From Streptococcus sp. oral taxon 058 str. F0407 (GTDB taxonomy: Bacteria; Bacillota; Bacilli; Lactobacillales; Streptococcaceae), in contig NZ_JH378887.1 in assembly GCF_000235485.1 (NCBI RefSeq), forward strand, positions 448,635 through 512,634: a stretch of DNA of 64,000 nucleotides, given 5' to 3'. The notes below the pieces were generated by a model. The model made no database searches. It saw only the letters and a program-made list of their open reading frames with translations, and was not told the origin of the DNA. Both the position numbers and the translations under genes were made by a program. Positions 26,302-34,798 of the stretch are shown piece by piece (the first letter of the stretch is position 1; each line of letters starts with the position of its first letter).

Positions 26302-26659
26302 ATTGGGGTGTGAGCATCATTAACTCTACAATCATAGCGATATAGAGGACTAAGGTTAGGAGAAAACCAGCTCTCCAGAAGAATTTGATAAATCTAGGGT
26401 AGTAAAAACTTCTTTTTTTGAGGAGGGAAAAGATAACTAGGAGGATTGCTAGGAGTGAAAGTGCTACGCCAAGTCGCGGTAGAAAGTTATGGGTAAAAGC
26501 TTTAGCAGTGATAAGGTAGTACTCGAATACTAAAAGTGGAAAAGCTAAATCCGCGAAATTAAATCCTAATTTCCTAAGTCCGAAAAGCTTGGTGACAATA
26601 AAGCAAACCACCAAGGTTAATACCAATAATAAAATAGATGCTAATTTCATTAAAATCAT
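26300..26659 (-). CDS. DUF3397 family membrane protein
   Basis: The 119-residue protein is almost entirely four membrane helices separated by short basic loops, and matches DUF3397 of lactic acid bacteria and streptococci; no function is known. Three ATGs are possible (26665, 26659, 26650). I chose 26659 because an extended -10 (TGATACAAT, hexamer 26671-26666) covers the bases before 26665 and ends 6 nt from 26659, with TTTCCA 17 bp further up. No SD is visible, so it may be leaderless. Confidence 0.7.
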   Translation of the reverse strand: MILMKLASILLLVLTLVVCFIVTKLFGLRKLGFNFADLAFPLLVFEYYLITAKAFTHNFLPRLGVALSLLAILLVIFSLLKKRSFYYPRFIKFFWRAGFLLTLVLYIAMIVELMMLTPQ

Positions 26660-26665
26660 ACCCAT

Positions 26666-26694
26666 ATTGTATCATAAAAAATCGCTAATGGAAA
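26666..26694 (-). promoter_or_regulatory. DUF3397 gene promoter
   Basis: Minus strand: TTTCCA (26694-26689), 17 bp, TGA-TACAAT extended -10, then 6 nt to ATG. Confidence 0.5.
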
Positions 26695-26729
26695 CGAGAA
26701 ACAGAGGAATTTATAGGAAAGTCAGGCTT

Positions 26730-26758
26730 TTGAGATTGTGGGTGTTTTTTGTTATAAT
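26730..26758 (+). promoter_or_regulatory. Promoter of the TIGR01212 gene predicting a leaderless mRNA
   Basis: TTGAGA (26730-26735), 17 bp, TGT-TATAAT (hexamer 26753-26758), then 7 nt to the ATG at 26766. An in-frame ATG at 26757 overlaps the -10 itself and cannot be the start of this transcript. Confidence 0.7.
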
Positions 26759-26765
26759 GAAAGTT

Positions 26766-27713
26766 ATGAAATCTTATAATACCTTGAATGATTATTATCG
26801 AAAACTCTTTGGAGAAAAGACCTTTAAAGTTCCTATTGATGCGGGGTTTGACTGTCCCAATCGTGATGGGACTGTGGCTCATGGAGGCTGTACTTTTTGT
26901 ACGGTTTCAGGTTCTGGGGATGCTATCGTAGCACCGGATGCACCTATCCGTGAGCAATTTTATAAGGAAATTGACTTTATGCACCGCAAGTGGCCAGATG
27001 TCCAGAAGTATCTGGTTTATTTTCAAAATTTTACCAATACCCATGAAAAGGTGGAAGTCATTCGGGAGCGCTATGAACAAGCTATCAACGAACCGGGTGT
27101 GGTGGGAATCAATATCGGAACCCGCCCAGATTGCCTACCAGACGAAACCATTGAATATTTGGCTGAGTTATCGGAACACATGCATGTGACGGTAGAATTA
27201 GGCTTACAAACTACTTTTGAAGCAACCTCTGACTTGATTAACCGTGCCCATTCCTACGAATTGTATGTGGAAACGGTCAAACGCTTGCGGAAATATCCTA
27301 AGATTGAGATTGTTTCCCATTTGATCAATGGTTTGCCTGGGGAGACTCATGAGATGATGGTCGAAAATGTCCGCCGCTGTGTCACGGATAATGATATTCA
27401 AGGAATTAAACTGCACTTGCTTCACCTCATGACCAATACACGGATGCAGCGAGATTACCATGAAGGACGTTTGCAACTGATGAGTCAGGATGAGTATGTC
27501 AAGGTCATCTGTGACCAACTGGAAATCATTCCCAAGCATATCGTCATCCATCGAATCACAGGAGATGCACCGAGAGATATGTTGATTGGTCCTATGTGGA
27601 GCCTCAATAAATGGGAAGTGCTAAATGCTATTGAAACTGAAATGAGACGACGTGGCAGTGTTCAAGGATGCAAAGCTGTAAAACAGGAGTTTGAAAATGA
27701 AAAGACCACTTGA
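26766..27713 (+). CDS. TIGR01212 family radical SAM protein (YtqA-like)
   Basis: The 315-residue protein has a radical SAM cluster motif with the spacing CPNRDGTVAHGGCTFC near residues 27-42, a TIM-barrel core (GINIGTRPDCL, ELGLQT, HLINGLPGET) and a C-terminal IHRITGD block. TIGR01212 proteins are distantly related to Elp3 and MiaB-type enzymes, and the substrate is not established. It is followed, with a 17-nt overlap, by mnmM, as in the ytqA-ytqB pair of Bacillus, which hints at tRNA wobble-base chemistry. I use ATG 26766 on the promoter evidence. Confidence 0.86.
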   Translation: MKSYNTLNDYYRKLFGEKTFKVPIDAGFDCPNRDGTVAHGGCTFCTVSGSGDAIVAPDAPIREQFYKEIDFMHRKWPDVQKYLVYFQNFTNTHEKVEVIRERYEQAINEPGVVGINIGTRPDCLPDETIEYLAELSEHMHVTVELGLQTTFEATSDLINRAHSYELYVETVKRLRKYPKIEIVSHLINGLPGETHEMMVENVRRCVTDNDIQGIKLHLLHLMTNTRMQRDYHEGRLQLMSQDEYVKVICDQLEIIPKHIVIHRITGDAPRDMLIGPMWSLNKWEVLNAIETEMRRRGSVQGCKAVKQEFENEKTT

Positions 27714-28254
27714 GATGGCACATGATTTTTTGGCTGAAGTCGTGACAAAAGAGGATATCGTTGTGGATGCGACCATGGGGAATGGACACGATACGCTTTT
27801 TTTAGCCAAGTTAGCCAAGCAAGTCTATGCCTTTGATATACAAGAACAAGCATTGGTGAAAACTCAAGACCGTTTAAATGAGGCAGGTTTAGAAAATGTC
27901 CAGTTGATTTTGCAAGGACATGAGACACTTGATCAGTTTGTGACAGAAGCCAAGGCAGGGATTTTTAATCTGGGTTATTTGCCTTCTGCTGACAAATCCG
28001 TCATCACCAGACCTCAGACTACCATTGAAGCACTAGACAAGCTCTGTCAGATTTTAGTCAAGGGTGGAAGGATTGCCATTATGATTTACTATGGTCATGA
28101 GGGGGGAGATATTGAGAGGGATGCTGTTTTGGACTTTGTTAGCCAGCTGAACCAACAAGAGTACACTGCTGCCATTTATCGGACCCTCAACCAAGTCAAC
28201 AATCCCCCGTTTTTAGTTATGATTGAGAAATTAGAAAGATATAGACATGGATAA
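27697..28254 (+). CDS. mnmM: tRNA 5-(aminomethyl)uridine methyltransferase MnmM (YtqB-like)
   Basis: The 185-residue class I methyltransferase has VDATMGNGHDTLFLA near residues 24-38 as SAM motif I and the conserved YYGHEGG near residue 131. YtqB proteins of Firmicutes have been renamed MnmM and methylate the aminomethyl group of wobble uridine 34, replacing the MnmC methylase of Proteobacteria. I use ATG 27697 with SD AGGAG; TTG 27691 is in frame but weaker. It overlaps both neighbours, so it is in an operon with the radical SAM protein and the 84-residue protein. Confidence 0.8.
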   Translation: MKRPLEMAHDFLAEVVTKEDIVVDATMGNGHDTLFLAKLAKQVYAFDIQEQALVKTQDRLNEAGLENVQLILQGHETLDQFVTEAKAGIFNLGYLPSADKSVITRPQTTIEALDKLCQILVKGGRIAIMIYYGHEGGDIERDAVLDFVSQLNQQEYTAAIYRTLNQVNNPPFLVMIEKLERYRHG

Positions 28255-28501
28255 ACAATACCTACGTGAGAAATTAGAGACTATGCGCCAAAATTTTGTC
28301 GAGTCAACGCATCATGAGCGAGCAGTTGGGGTGCTCGACGAAGCACATATGAGTAAGAAAATGCTTAAAATTAAGAAAAAGTTAGTGGCTCTTGAAATGG
28401 AACGGTGCCAGAAAAAAATTGAGCACAAAGACTGTTCCAAGATTGATCAGAAAATCCAAGAGCAGAAGGAGATGTTTGAATTTTGTTGTAAAAAAGACTA
28501 A
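28247..28501 (+). CDS. Small charged helical protein of unknown function
   Basis: I do not recognise this 84-residue protein. It is highly charged with heptad-like leucines and methionines (LKIKKKLVALEMERCQKKI), so a short coiled coil is likely, and it ends with a Cys pair (FEFCCKKD) plus two other Cys. Its start overlaps the mnmM stop by 8 nt and its stop is followed within 12 nt by the antiporter gene, so translation coupling supports a real gene. Confidence 0.65.
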   Translation: MDKQYLREKLETMRQNFVESTHHERAVGVLDEAHMSKKMLKIKKKLVALEMERCQKKIEHKDCSKIDQKIQEQKEMFEFCCKKD

Positions 28502-28512
28502 GGAGGAATTGT

Positions 28513-30567
28513 GTGGAATTACTTATATACTTGATTCTATTTTTATTTGTCTTAATCATTTCAACCACGACCAATAAACTTCTACCTTTTTTGCCCCTCC
28601 CTCTGGTACAAATCCTTTTTGGGATTGGGATTGGTCTCTTTATACCAAACAACGACTTTCATCTCAATACGGAGTTATTTTTGGCACTGGTTATCGGGCC
28701 CTTGCTTTTCCGAGAGTCCGAAGAAGCAGACATCACGGCTATTTTAAAACACTGGCGCATCATTGTTTATCTCATATTTCCAGTGATCTTTATCTCGACC
28801 TTGAGTTTGGGAGCCTTGGCTCATTTCCTTTGGCTGAGCCTTCCCTTAGCTGCCTGTTTGGCTGTTGGGGCAGCGCTTGGTCCGACGGATTTGGTAGCTT
28901 TTGCTTCTCTGTCTGAGCGTTTTAGTTTCCCAAAACGGGTATCCAATATCCTCAAAGGAGAAGGACTTTTAAATGATGCTTCTGGCCTGGTTGCCTTTCA
29001 GGTGGCCCTGGCTGCATGGACAACAGGCGCTTTTTCCCTCAGTCATGCTGGAACTTCCCTAGCGCTTTCGATCCTTGGTGGTTTTGCAGTCGGTTTTGTG
29101 ACGGCAATGATCAATCGTTTCCTGCATACATTTTTACTGAGTGTGCGAGCGACAGATATAGCGAGTGAACTCTTGCTTGAACTGAGTTTGCCTCTCATGA
29201 CCTTCTTTATCGCCGAAGAAATCCATGTTTCAGGGATTATCGCAGTTGTAGTTGCAGGGATTTTGAAGGCCAGTCGTTTCAAAAAAATCACGCTCCTCGA
29301 AGCCCAAGTAGATACTGTTACTGATACTGTTTGGCATACCGTGACCTTTATGCTCAATGGATCTGTCTTTGTCATCTTGGGGATGGAATTGGAAATTATA
29401 GCAGAACCTATCCTGACCAATCCCCTTTATAACCCCTTAATCTTAGTAGTATCGGTTGTTTTACTGACATTCTTACTTTTTGCCATTCGCTTTGTCATGA
29501 TTTATGGCTTCTATATTTGGAGAACTCGACGTCTCAAGAAAAGTCTTCGTAAATACATGAAGGATATGCTCCTTTTGACCTTCTCTGGTGTAAAAGGAAC
29601 GGTTTCTATTGCAACCATTCTTCTCATACCTAGTAATCTAGAGCAGGAGTATCCCCTCTTACTTTTTCTAGTAGCAGGTGTCACACTATTAAGCTTTTTA
29701 ACAGGTCTCTTAGTTCTTCCCCATCTTTCCGAGGAGCAAGAGGAAACCAAAGATTACCTCATGCACATTGCGATTTTAAATGAGGTCACAGCAGAATTAG
29801 AAAAAGAACTGGAAGGGCATAAGAACAAACTATCCCTTTATGCGGCTATTGATAATTATCACGGTCGAATTGAAAACCTAATCCTTAGTCAAGAAAACAA
29901 AAGTGCCCAAGAAGACTGGGAGGCTTTAAAACTCCTCATCCTGAGTATCGAAAGCGATGGTTTGGAGCAGGCTTACGAGGAAGGGAAAATCGGTGAGCGT
30001 AGTTATCAAGTTTACCAACGCTATCTGAAAAATATGGAGCAGAGCATCAATCGAAAGGTGGCTTCCCGCCTAACATATTACTTCCTTGTATCGCTCCGTA
30101 TCTTGCGTTTTGTCCTGCATGAATTGCTAACCTTTGGCCAGACCTTCCGTAGTTGGAATGACAAAGAGCAACGTCGTCTTCGAGCTATTGACTATGATCA
30201 AATATCCGAACTCTATCTGGAGAATACGGAGTTGATTATCGAAAGTTTGGAAAACCTCAAAGGGATTTATAAGAGTTCTTTGATCAGCTTTATGCAGGAG
30301 TCTCGCTTGCGTGAAACGGCTATTATCGGTAGTGGTGCCTTTGTCGAACGTGTTATCAATCGTATCAAACCAAATAATATCGATGAAATGCTAAGAGGTT
30401 ACTATCTAGAACGTAAGCTAATCTTTGAATACGAAGAGAAGAAATTGATTACGACCAAGTATGCCAAGAAATTACGGCAAAATGTCAACAATCTTGAGAA
30501 TTATTCTCTAAAAGAAGCCGCAAATACCCTACCCTATGATATGATGGAATTAGTCAGAAGAAATTAG
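28513..30567 (+). CDS. Monovalent cation:proton antiporter, CPA1 family
   Basis: The 684-residue protein has about 12 membrane helices in the first 410 residues with family features GALGPTD-like AALGPTDLVAF near residue 117 and GEGLLNDASGLV near 150; the acidic ND and D residues are the ion-binding site of CPA1 Na+/H+ exchangers. The last 270 residues are a cytoplasmic, helical regulatory tail. The start is GTG 28513 after AGGAGG; GTG 28511 is out of frame. It probably contributes to Na+ and pH homeostasis. The next gene follows after 35 nt. Confidence 0.85.
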   Translation: MELLIYLILFLFVLIISTTTNKLLPFLPLPLVQILFGIGIGLFIPNNDFHLNTELFLALVIGPLLFRESEEADITAILKHWRIIVYLIFPVIFISTLSLGALAHFLWLSLPLAACLAVGAALGPTDLVAFASLSERFSFPKRVSNILKGEGLLNDASGLVAFQVALAAWTTGAFSLSHAGTSLALSILGGFAVGFVTAMINRFLHTFLLSVRATDIASELLLELSLPLMTFFIAEEIHVSGIIAVVVAGILKASRFKKITLLEAQVDTVTDTVWHTVTFMLNGSVFVILGMELEIIAEPILTNPLYNPLILVVSVVLLTFLLFAIRFVMIYGFYIWRTRRLKKSLRKYMKDMLLLTFSGVKGTVSIATILLIPSNLEQEYPLLLFLVAGVTLLSFLTGLLVLPHLSEEQEETKDYLMHIAILNEVTAELEKELEGHKNKLSLYAAIDNYHGRIENLILSQENKSAQEDWEALKLLILSIESDGLEQAYEEGKIGERSYQVYQRYLKNMEQSINRKVASRLTYYFLVSLRILRFVLHELLTFGQTFRSWNDKEQRRLRAIDYDQISELYLENTELIIESLENLKGIYKSSLISFMQESRLRETAIIGSGAFVERVINRIKPNNIDEMLRGYYLERKLIFEYEEKKLITTKYAKKLRQNVNNLENYSLKEAANTLPYDMMELVRRN

Positions 30568-30602
30568 TTTAGAAAATCAAATTGTATTAGGAGGATTGCA
30601 AC

Positions 30603-31487
30603 ATGAAAAAGTGGTGGAAAGAGCTGATGAAACGGCCCTTGTTGAAAGCTTTTTTACATTTTTATCAAGCTTCCGATAGTGAGCTGACCAGTGTTGCAGT
30701 TGCCTACTATTGGTTGATTTCAATCTTCCCCTTGCTGATGATAGTGGTCAATATTTTGCCCTATTTTCAAATTCCGATTTCAAATTTTTTGCTCACCATC
30801 AAGGAATTTGTACCAGATACAGTCTATGATGTGGTAGCAAAGATTGCCCGAGAAGTCCTGACTCAACCGTCGACTGGTTTGCTGAGTTTTGCCGTCTTGT
30901 CTGCTCTTTGGACCTTCTCGAAATCGATGGATTTCCTCCAAAAAGCCTTTAATAAGGCCTATGGAGTGGCCAAGAGTCGAGGAATCATCTCCCATCAACT
31001 GATGAGTTTATTTGTTAGTTTTGGCTTGCAGATTCTTTTTGCTCTGGCCTTGTTTCTGAGTATGTTTGGGCGTATGTTGCTCAACCTAGTCAAAACTTAC
31101 TGGCAATCAGACAGTCCTTTCTTTGATTATCTACAGGACTTTACAGGCCCTTTGATTTATGTCTTGCTCTTTGCCATCTTGGTCATGCTCTACTATTTCC
31201 TTCCAAATGTCAGAGTCCCTCGTATTCGCTACGTTTTTCCTGGTAGTATCTTTGTTTTGCTGACTCTTGTCTTTCTTTTGAACATCTTTTCTGTCTATTT
31301 CAATAACTATGTCAATCATCTAGTTGACGTCCGATTTTTCAGTTCTATTATCGTTGTAGTCATGATGTTCTGGTTTATTCTCATCGCAAAGATTTTGATT
31401 ATCGGAGCAGTTATCAATGCCAGTGTGCAGAGTTTGAAGGATCCAAGGTTTCGTGGTGACACATTCATTTTAAAGAATGGAGAATAA
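30603..31487 (+). CDS. YihY/BrkB family inner-membrane protein
   Basis: The 294-residue protein has six membrane helices and the family pattern: ELTSVAVAYYWLISIFPLL near residues 25-43, LWTFSKSMDFLQKAFNKAY, and LPNVRVPRIRYVFPGS. This family was once named ribonuclease BN in error; it is a membrane protein of unsettled function. It lies 35 nt behind the antiporter gene with an AGGAGG SD and ends at a strong terminator. Confidence 0.87.
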   Translation: MKKWWKELMKRPLLKAFLHFYQASDSELTSVAVAYYWLISIFPLLMIVVNILPYFQIPISNFLLTIKEFVPDTVYDVVAKIAREVLTQPSTGLLSFAVLSALWTFSKSMDFLQKAFNKAYGVAKSRGIISHQLMSLFVSFGLQILFALALFLSMFGRMLLNLVKTYWQSDSPFFDYLQDFTGPLIYVLLFAILVMLYYFLPNVRVPRIRYVFPGSIFVLLTLVFLLNIFSVYFNNYVNHLVDVRFFSSIIVVVMMFWFILIAKILIIGAVINASVQSLKDPRFRGDTFILKNGE

Positions 31488-31488
31488 T

Positions 31489-31520
31489 AAAAAGACGCTT
31501 TATTTACAAAGTGTCTTTTT
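31489..31520 (+). terminator. Terminator after the BrkB gene
   Basis: AAAAAGACGCTTT and AAAGTGTCTTTTT pair (one G-U) around ATTTAC. Confidence 0.85.
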
Positions 31521-31550
31521 ATTGCATTTGCAATAAAAATATGCTATTCT
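31521..31550 (+). promoter_or_regulatory. MarR-type operator over a promoter
   Basis: ATTGCA-TT-TGCAAT (31521-31534) is a perfect 14-bp palindrome. It contains the -35 TTGCAT (31522-31527), which is 17 bp from TGC-TATTCT (hexamer 31545-31550). A regulator bound here would block the promoter; the MarR gene directly downstream is the obvious candidate. Confidence 0.6.
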
Positions 31551-31577
31551 ATCCTCATAGATGCGAAAGGAGGAAAC

Positions 31578-32030
31578 ATGTCGTTATTACGCGAAATAGG
31601 AATTATAGCCCGTGCCTTGGACTCTATTGCCAATATCGAATTTCGTGATATAGACCTAGCTCGTGGGCAATATCTTTATTTGGTTCGAATCAAGGAAAAT
31701 CCAGGTATTATCCAAGAAGCTTTATCAGATATGCTAAAGGTTGATCGCTCAACTGTTGCCCGTTCTGTAAAAAAGCTAGAAGAAAAGGGATTGATAGAGC
31801 AAAGAGCAGCTGTGGATAATCGGAAAAATAAGGAGTGGTTTGTAACAGAAAAAGGTGAGAGTCTCTATCCTTTTATCCTAGCTGAACATCACTACTCGGA
31901 GAACTCAGCCTTAAAGGGATTTTCTAAGGAAGAGGCCAGGGAACTGGAGAGCCTACTAATTCGGGTTAGAAAAAATATTACAAGTGATTGGGATATGGTC
32001 AAAAAAGGCCAGAAAAGAGATTATTTATAA
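31578..32030 (+). CDS. MarR family transcriptional regulator
   Basis: The 150-residue winged-helix protein has LSDMLKVDRSTVARSVKKLEEKGLIEQR as its DNA-recognition region near residues 47-75, and the wing DNRKNKEWFVTEKGESLYP. It differs in sequence from the other MarR in the window and resembles regulators paired with enzymes acting on small effectors. A palindrome over its own -35 suggests autoregulation. SD AAAGGAGG precedes ATG. It is cotranscribed with the B3/B4 domain gene 13 nt downstream. Confidence 0.86.
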   Translation: MSLLREIGIIARALDSIANIEFRDIDLARGQYLYLVRIKENPGIIQEALSDMLKVDRSTVARSVKKLEEKGLIEQRAAVDNRKNKEWFVTEKGESLYPFILAEHHYSENSALKGFSKEEARELESLLIRVRKNITSDWDMVKKGQKRDYL

Positions 32031-32043
32031 TAAGAGGTGGAAG

Positions 32044-32751
32044 ATGAAAGTTATCGTTGAAAATGAATTTTGGAACTTGTTTCCAGAGGCACAGATTAGT
32101 GTTCTAGTAGTAAAGGGATTAGACAATACAGTTGATGAAAGTAAGGATCCTTATTTCAAATCTTTGCTAGACAAGGGAGCCAAGCGAGCTGAGGAGTATA
32201 TCTCAGATGATAATTTCACACAAAATGAGGTCATTCAAGAATGGCGTCAGGCTTTCAGCAAGTTCAAAACGAAAAAAGGTGCCCGTTCTTCGATTGAAGC
32301 CCTACTTAAGCGGGTCAGTCAGGGAAGAGAGTTCAACCCCATCAATCCCTTAGTAGATATCTATAATAGTGTTTCATTATCTTATGCGGTCCCCTGTGGT
32401 GGTGAAGATGTGAACAAGATTGTAGGTAGTCTTCATCTCGGTCAGGCTAAGGGAGGAGAACCTTTCTTTCCACTAGGAGCTGAAAACGATGCGCCTGCAC
32501 TTCCAGAAGAACTGATCTATTACGATGATGAAGGAGCGGTTTGTCGCTGTCTCAACTGGAGAGAGGCACAGAGAACCATGCTGACAGAAGAGACAAAAGA
32601 TGCTGTCTTAGTGATTGAAGCGATCAATGCAGAACAGGCAACACGTGCTCGGGCTGCCATGGAAGAATTACAGGACTTGGTAAAGGACTACTTTGGTGTT
32701 CAAGGCAAACTGATTCATCTAACTTCTGAGTCCCCAGAAATTACACTTTAA
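32044..32751 (+). CDS. B3/B4 tRNA-binding domain protein
   Basis: The 235-residue protein is a free-standing B3/B4 domain, the fold found in the beta subunit of phenylalanyl-tRNA synthetase that edits or binds aminoacyl-tRNA; the block NPLVDIYNSVSLSYAVPCGGEDV near residues 100-120 is diagnostic. Free-standing copies are thought to be trans-editing factors or small-molecule binders; the substrate is unproven. I use ATG 32044 with a GGTGG SD, since the longer frame at 31984 overlaps the MarR gene. Confidence 0.8.
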   Translation: MKVIVENEFWNLFPEAQISVLVVKGLDNTVDESKDPYFKSLLDKGAKRAEEYISDDNFTQNEVIQEWRQAFSKFKTKKGARSSIEALLKRVSQGREFNPINPLVDIYNSVSLSYAVPCGGEDVNKIVGSLHLGQAKGGEPFFPLGAENDAPALPEELIYYDDEGAVCRCLNWREAQRTMLTEETKDAVLVIEAINAEQATRARAAMEELQDLVKDYFGVQGKLIHLTSESPEITL

Positions 32752-32756
32752 ACAGA

Positions 32757-32814
32757 AATAGCCCCGTTATCTCTTAGGAATAAAATTTCCTAAAGAAATG
32801 ACGGAGCTATTTTT
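32757..32814. terminator. Bidirectional terminator between the B3/B4 gene and queA
   Basis: A long imperfect hairpin pairs AAATAGC..CCG with CGG.GCTATTT on the outside and TTAGGAAAT-like arms (TTAGGAA/TTTCCTAA) inside, with T runs on both strands. Confidence 0.75.
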
Positions 32815-33853
32815 AATAGATAAACATGGCATCACCGAAACTGAAGAAACGGTAGTGTTCTTGAATAGCGTAGTGGTAAGCATCTAAGACTAATTCACGG
32901 CCTGCAAAGGCAGAAACCAACATGACGAGGGTTGATTTGGGCAGGTGGAAGTTGGTTGAAAAAGCATCCACGACCTTCCATTCGTAACCAGGTTTGATAA
33001 AGATATTGGTCCAACCAGAATCTGCTTGGATTTGCCCATCAAACTTGGAACCGATGGTTTCCAGTGTGCGGATCGAAGTAGTTCCAACAGCGATAACACG
33101 ACCGCCATCTTCCTTGACAGAGCGAAGGGTGGCTGCTGCTTCATCAGAAAGTTGGTAGAACTCTGAGTGCATTTCGTGTTCGTCCAGATTGTCAACAGAA
33201 ACAGGGCGGAAAGTTCCGAGTCCGACGTGAAGAGTGAGATAGACCAGATGAACACCTTTGGCTTGGATTTCTGCTAGCAGTTCTTTGGTGAAGTGCAGTC
33301 CAGCAGTCGGTGCAGCAGCAGAGCCACTTTCTTTAGCGTAGACCGTTTGATAACGTTCACGGTCATCCAGTTTTTCATGGATATAAGGCGGTAATGGCAT
33401 TTCACCTAGACTTTCCAAAACTTCTAGGAAAATTCCTTGGTATTCAAAGTGGACAATGCGGCCCCCATGGGTCAATTCCTCTGTAACGATAGCGCTGAGA
33501 CGACCATCACCAAAGCTGATACGAGTACCGACCTTGAGACGTTTGGCAGGTTTGGCTAGGACTTCCCACTCATCACCAGCAGTATTTTTGAGAAGAAGAA
33601 GCTCCACGTGGCCACCTGTTTCTTCCTTTTGACCATAGAGACGGGCTGGGAGAACACGTGTGTCGTTCATGACAAGGGCATCACCTGGTTCCAACATATC
33701 AATAATAGAGTGGAAGTGTTTATCCTGAAATTCCCCCGTCTCACGATTAACGATGAGGAGTTTGGAGGCATCTCGTTTTTCAAGGGGTGTTTGGGCAATC
33801 AATTCCTCAGGCAAGTGGAAATCAAAATCAGCTGTATTCATATATCTGTTCAT
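32813..33853 (-). CDS. queA: S-adenosylmethionine:tRNA ribosyltransferase-isomerase QueA
   Basis: QueA transfers and rearranges the ribosyl group of SAM onto preQ1 at position 34 of tRNA, giving epoxyqueuosine. The sequence fits end to end: [40 protein letters not shown] and a C-terminal [16 protein letters not shown]. The first ATG (33853, 346 residues) has AGAAAG just upstream and follows a TATAAT near 33883. ATG 33841 gives the 342-residue length usual in streptococci and is a real alternative. It is divergent from nagB. Confidence 0.93.
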   Translation of the reverse strand: MNRYMNTADFDFHLPEELIAQTPLEKRDASKLLIVNRETGEFQDKHFHSIIDMLEPGDALVMNDTRVLPARLYGQKEETGGHVELLLLKNTAGDEWEVLAKPAKRLKVGTRISFGDGRLSAIVTEELTHGGRIVHFEYQGIFLEVLESLGEMPLPPYIHEKLDDRERYQTVYAKESGSAAAPTAGLHFTKELLAEIQAKGVHLVYLTLHVGLGTFRPVSVDNLDEHEMHSEFYQLSDEAAATLRSVKEDGGRVIAVGTTSIRTLETIGSKFDGQIQADSGWTNIFIKPGYEWKVVDAFSTNFHLPKSTLVMLVSAFAGRELVLDAYHYAIQEHYRFFSFGDAMFIY

Positions 33854-33918
33854 TCTTTCTAACTTCTAATCCTATCCATTATAACACGTTTCAAGTTTGG
33901 GCGCTCTTTTTTTAGAAA

Positions 33919-33932
33919 TTAAATCGTTTTCA
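33919..33932 (+). promoter_or_regulatory. Candidate CcpA cre site upstream of nagB
   Basis: Read on the minus strand the 14 bp are TGAAAACGATTTAA, close to the cre consensus TGNAANCGNWNNCA with one mismatch. It lies immediately upstream of the nagB -35. Confidence 0.5.
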
Positions 33933-33933
33933 C

Positions 33934-33962
33934 TTGACAAAAATTGGTCTATACCATATAAT
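33934..33962 (+). promoter_or_regulatory. nagB promoter with NagR-type operator filling the spacer
   Basis: TTGACA (33934-33939), 17 bp, TATAAT (33957-33962). The spacer ends with TGGTCTATACCA (33945-33956), a palindrome matching the GntR/HutC-type sites of amino-sugar regulators (NagR, DasR). Confidence 0.75.
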
Positions 33963-33988
33963 GAATATAGAAATATGGAGGATATAAA

Positions 33989-34696
33989 ATGAAAGTTATA
34001 AAAGTTGAAAATCAAGTTGAAGGTGGAAAAGTAGCTTTTGAGATTTTGAAGGAAAAATTGGCCAATGGTGCTCAAACATTAGGACTTGCGACAGGAAGCA
34101 GCCCGCTTGAGTTTTACAAGGAAATTGTGGAGAGTGACCTTGATTTTTCAAATCTAACCAGTGTAAACCTTGATGAGTATGTAGGGCTTGATGGGGACAA
34201 CCCACAGTCTTACCGTCACTTCATGCAAGAAAACTTGTTTAACCAAAAACCATTTAAAGAAAGCTTCTTGCCACGTGGTATTAAGGACAATGCTGAAGCT
34301 GAAGTGGAACGCTACAACCAAATTTTGGCTGATCATCCAGTTGATCTCCAAATTTTAGGAATCGGTCGCAATGGACATATCGGCTTTAACGAGCCAGGCA
34401 CTCCATTTGACAGTCAAACGCATCTAGTCGAACTTGACCAGTCTACCATCGAAGCTAATGCTCGCTTCTTTGACAAGATTGAAGACGTCCCAACCCAAGC
34501 CATTTCAATGGGAATTAAAAACATCTTGGATGCCAAGTCTATTCTTCTCTTTGCTTATGGTGAGTCAAAAGCAGAAGCCATTGCTGGAACAGTATCAGGA
34601 CCAGTGACTGAGAACCTCCCAGCAAGTAGCCTACAAAACCACCCTGATGTGACCATCATTGCCGATGCAGCAGCGCTTAGTTTGCTTGAAAAATAA
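33989..34696 (+). CDS. nagB: Glucosamine-6-phosphate deaminase
   Basis: The 235-residue enzyme converts glucosamine-6-phosphate to fructose-6-phosphate and ammonia, sending amino sugars into glycolysis. Motifs are [13 protein letters not shown] near residues 31-43, the catalytic base region NLDEYVGL near 60-67 and [14 protein letters not shown] near 125-138. It is the short Gram-positive form without the E. coli allosteric tail. The promoter carries a NagR-like operator and a cre-like site, implying induction by amino sugars and glucose repression. Confidence 0.96.
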   Translation: MKVIKVENQVEGGKVAFEILKEKLANGAQTLGLATGSSPLEFYKEIVESDLDFSNLTSVNLDEYVGLDGDNPQSYRHFMQENLFNQKPFKESFLPRGIKDNAEAEVERYNQILADHPVDLQILGIGRNGHIGFNEPGTPFDSQTHLVELDQSTIEANARFFDKIEDVPTQAISMGIKNILDAKSILLFAYGESKAEAIAGTVSGPVTENLPASSLQNHPDVTIIADAAALSLLEK

Positions 34697-34703
34697 AATT
34701 AGG

Positions 34704-34735
34704 AACCATTTGCTCTTTTGGGTAAGTGGTTTTTT
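34704..34735 (+). terminator. nagB terminator
   Basis: AACCATTT and AAGTGGTT pair (one G-U) across a 12-nt loop, followed by T residues. Confidence 0.65.
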
Positions 34736-34798
34736 ACTTCAAATATTCACTATTCTGCTAAAGTGGTATAATATAGCTATACAGGTGAGGCTCGAACT

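Noticed and set aside
26589-26765. Long N-terminal extension of the radical SAM protein
   Set aside because: It would overlap the DUF3397 gene on the other strand and the promoter at 26730; the radical SAM family starts near residue 1 of the shorter form.
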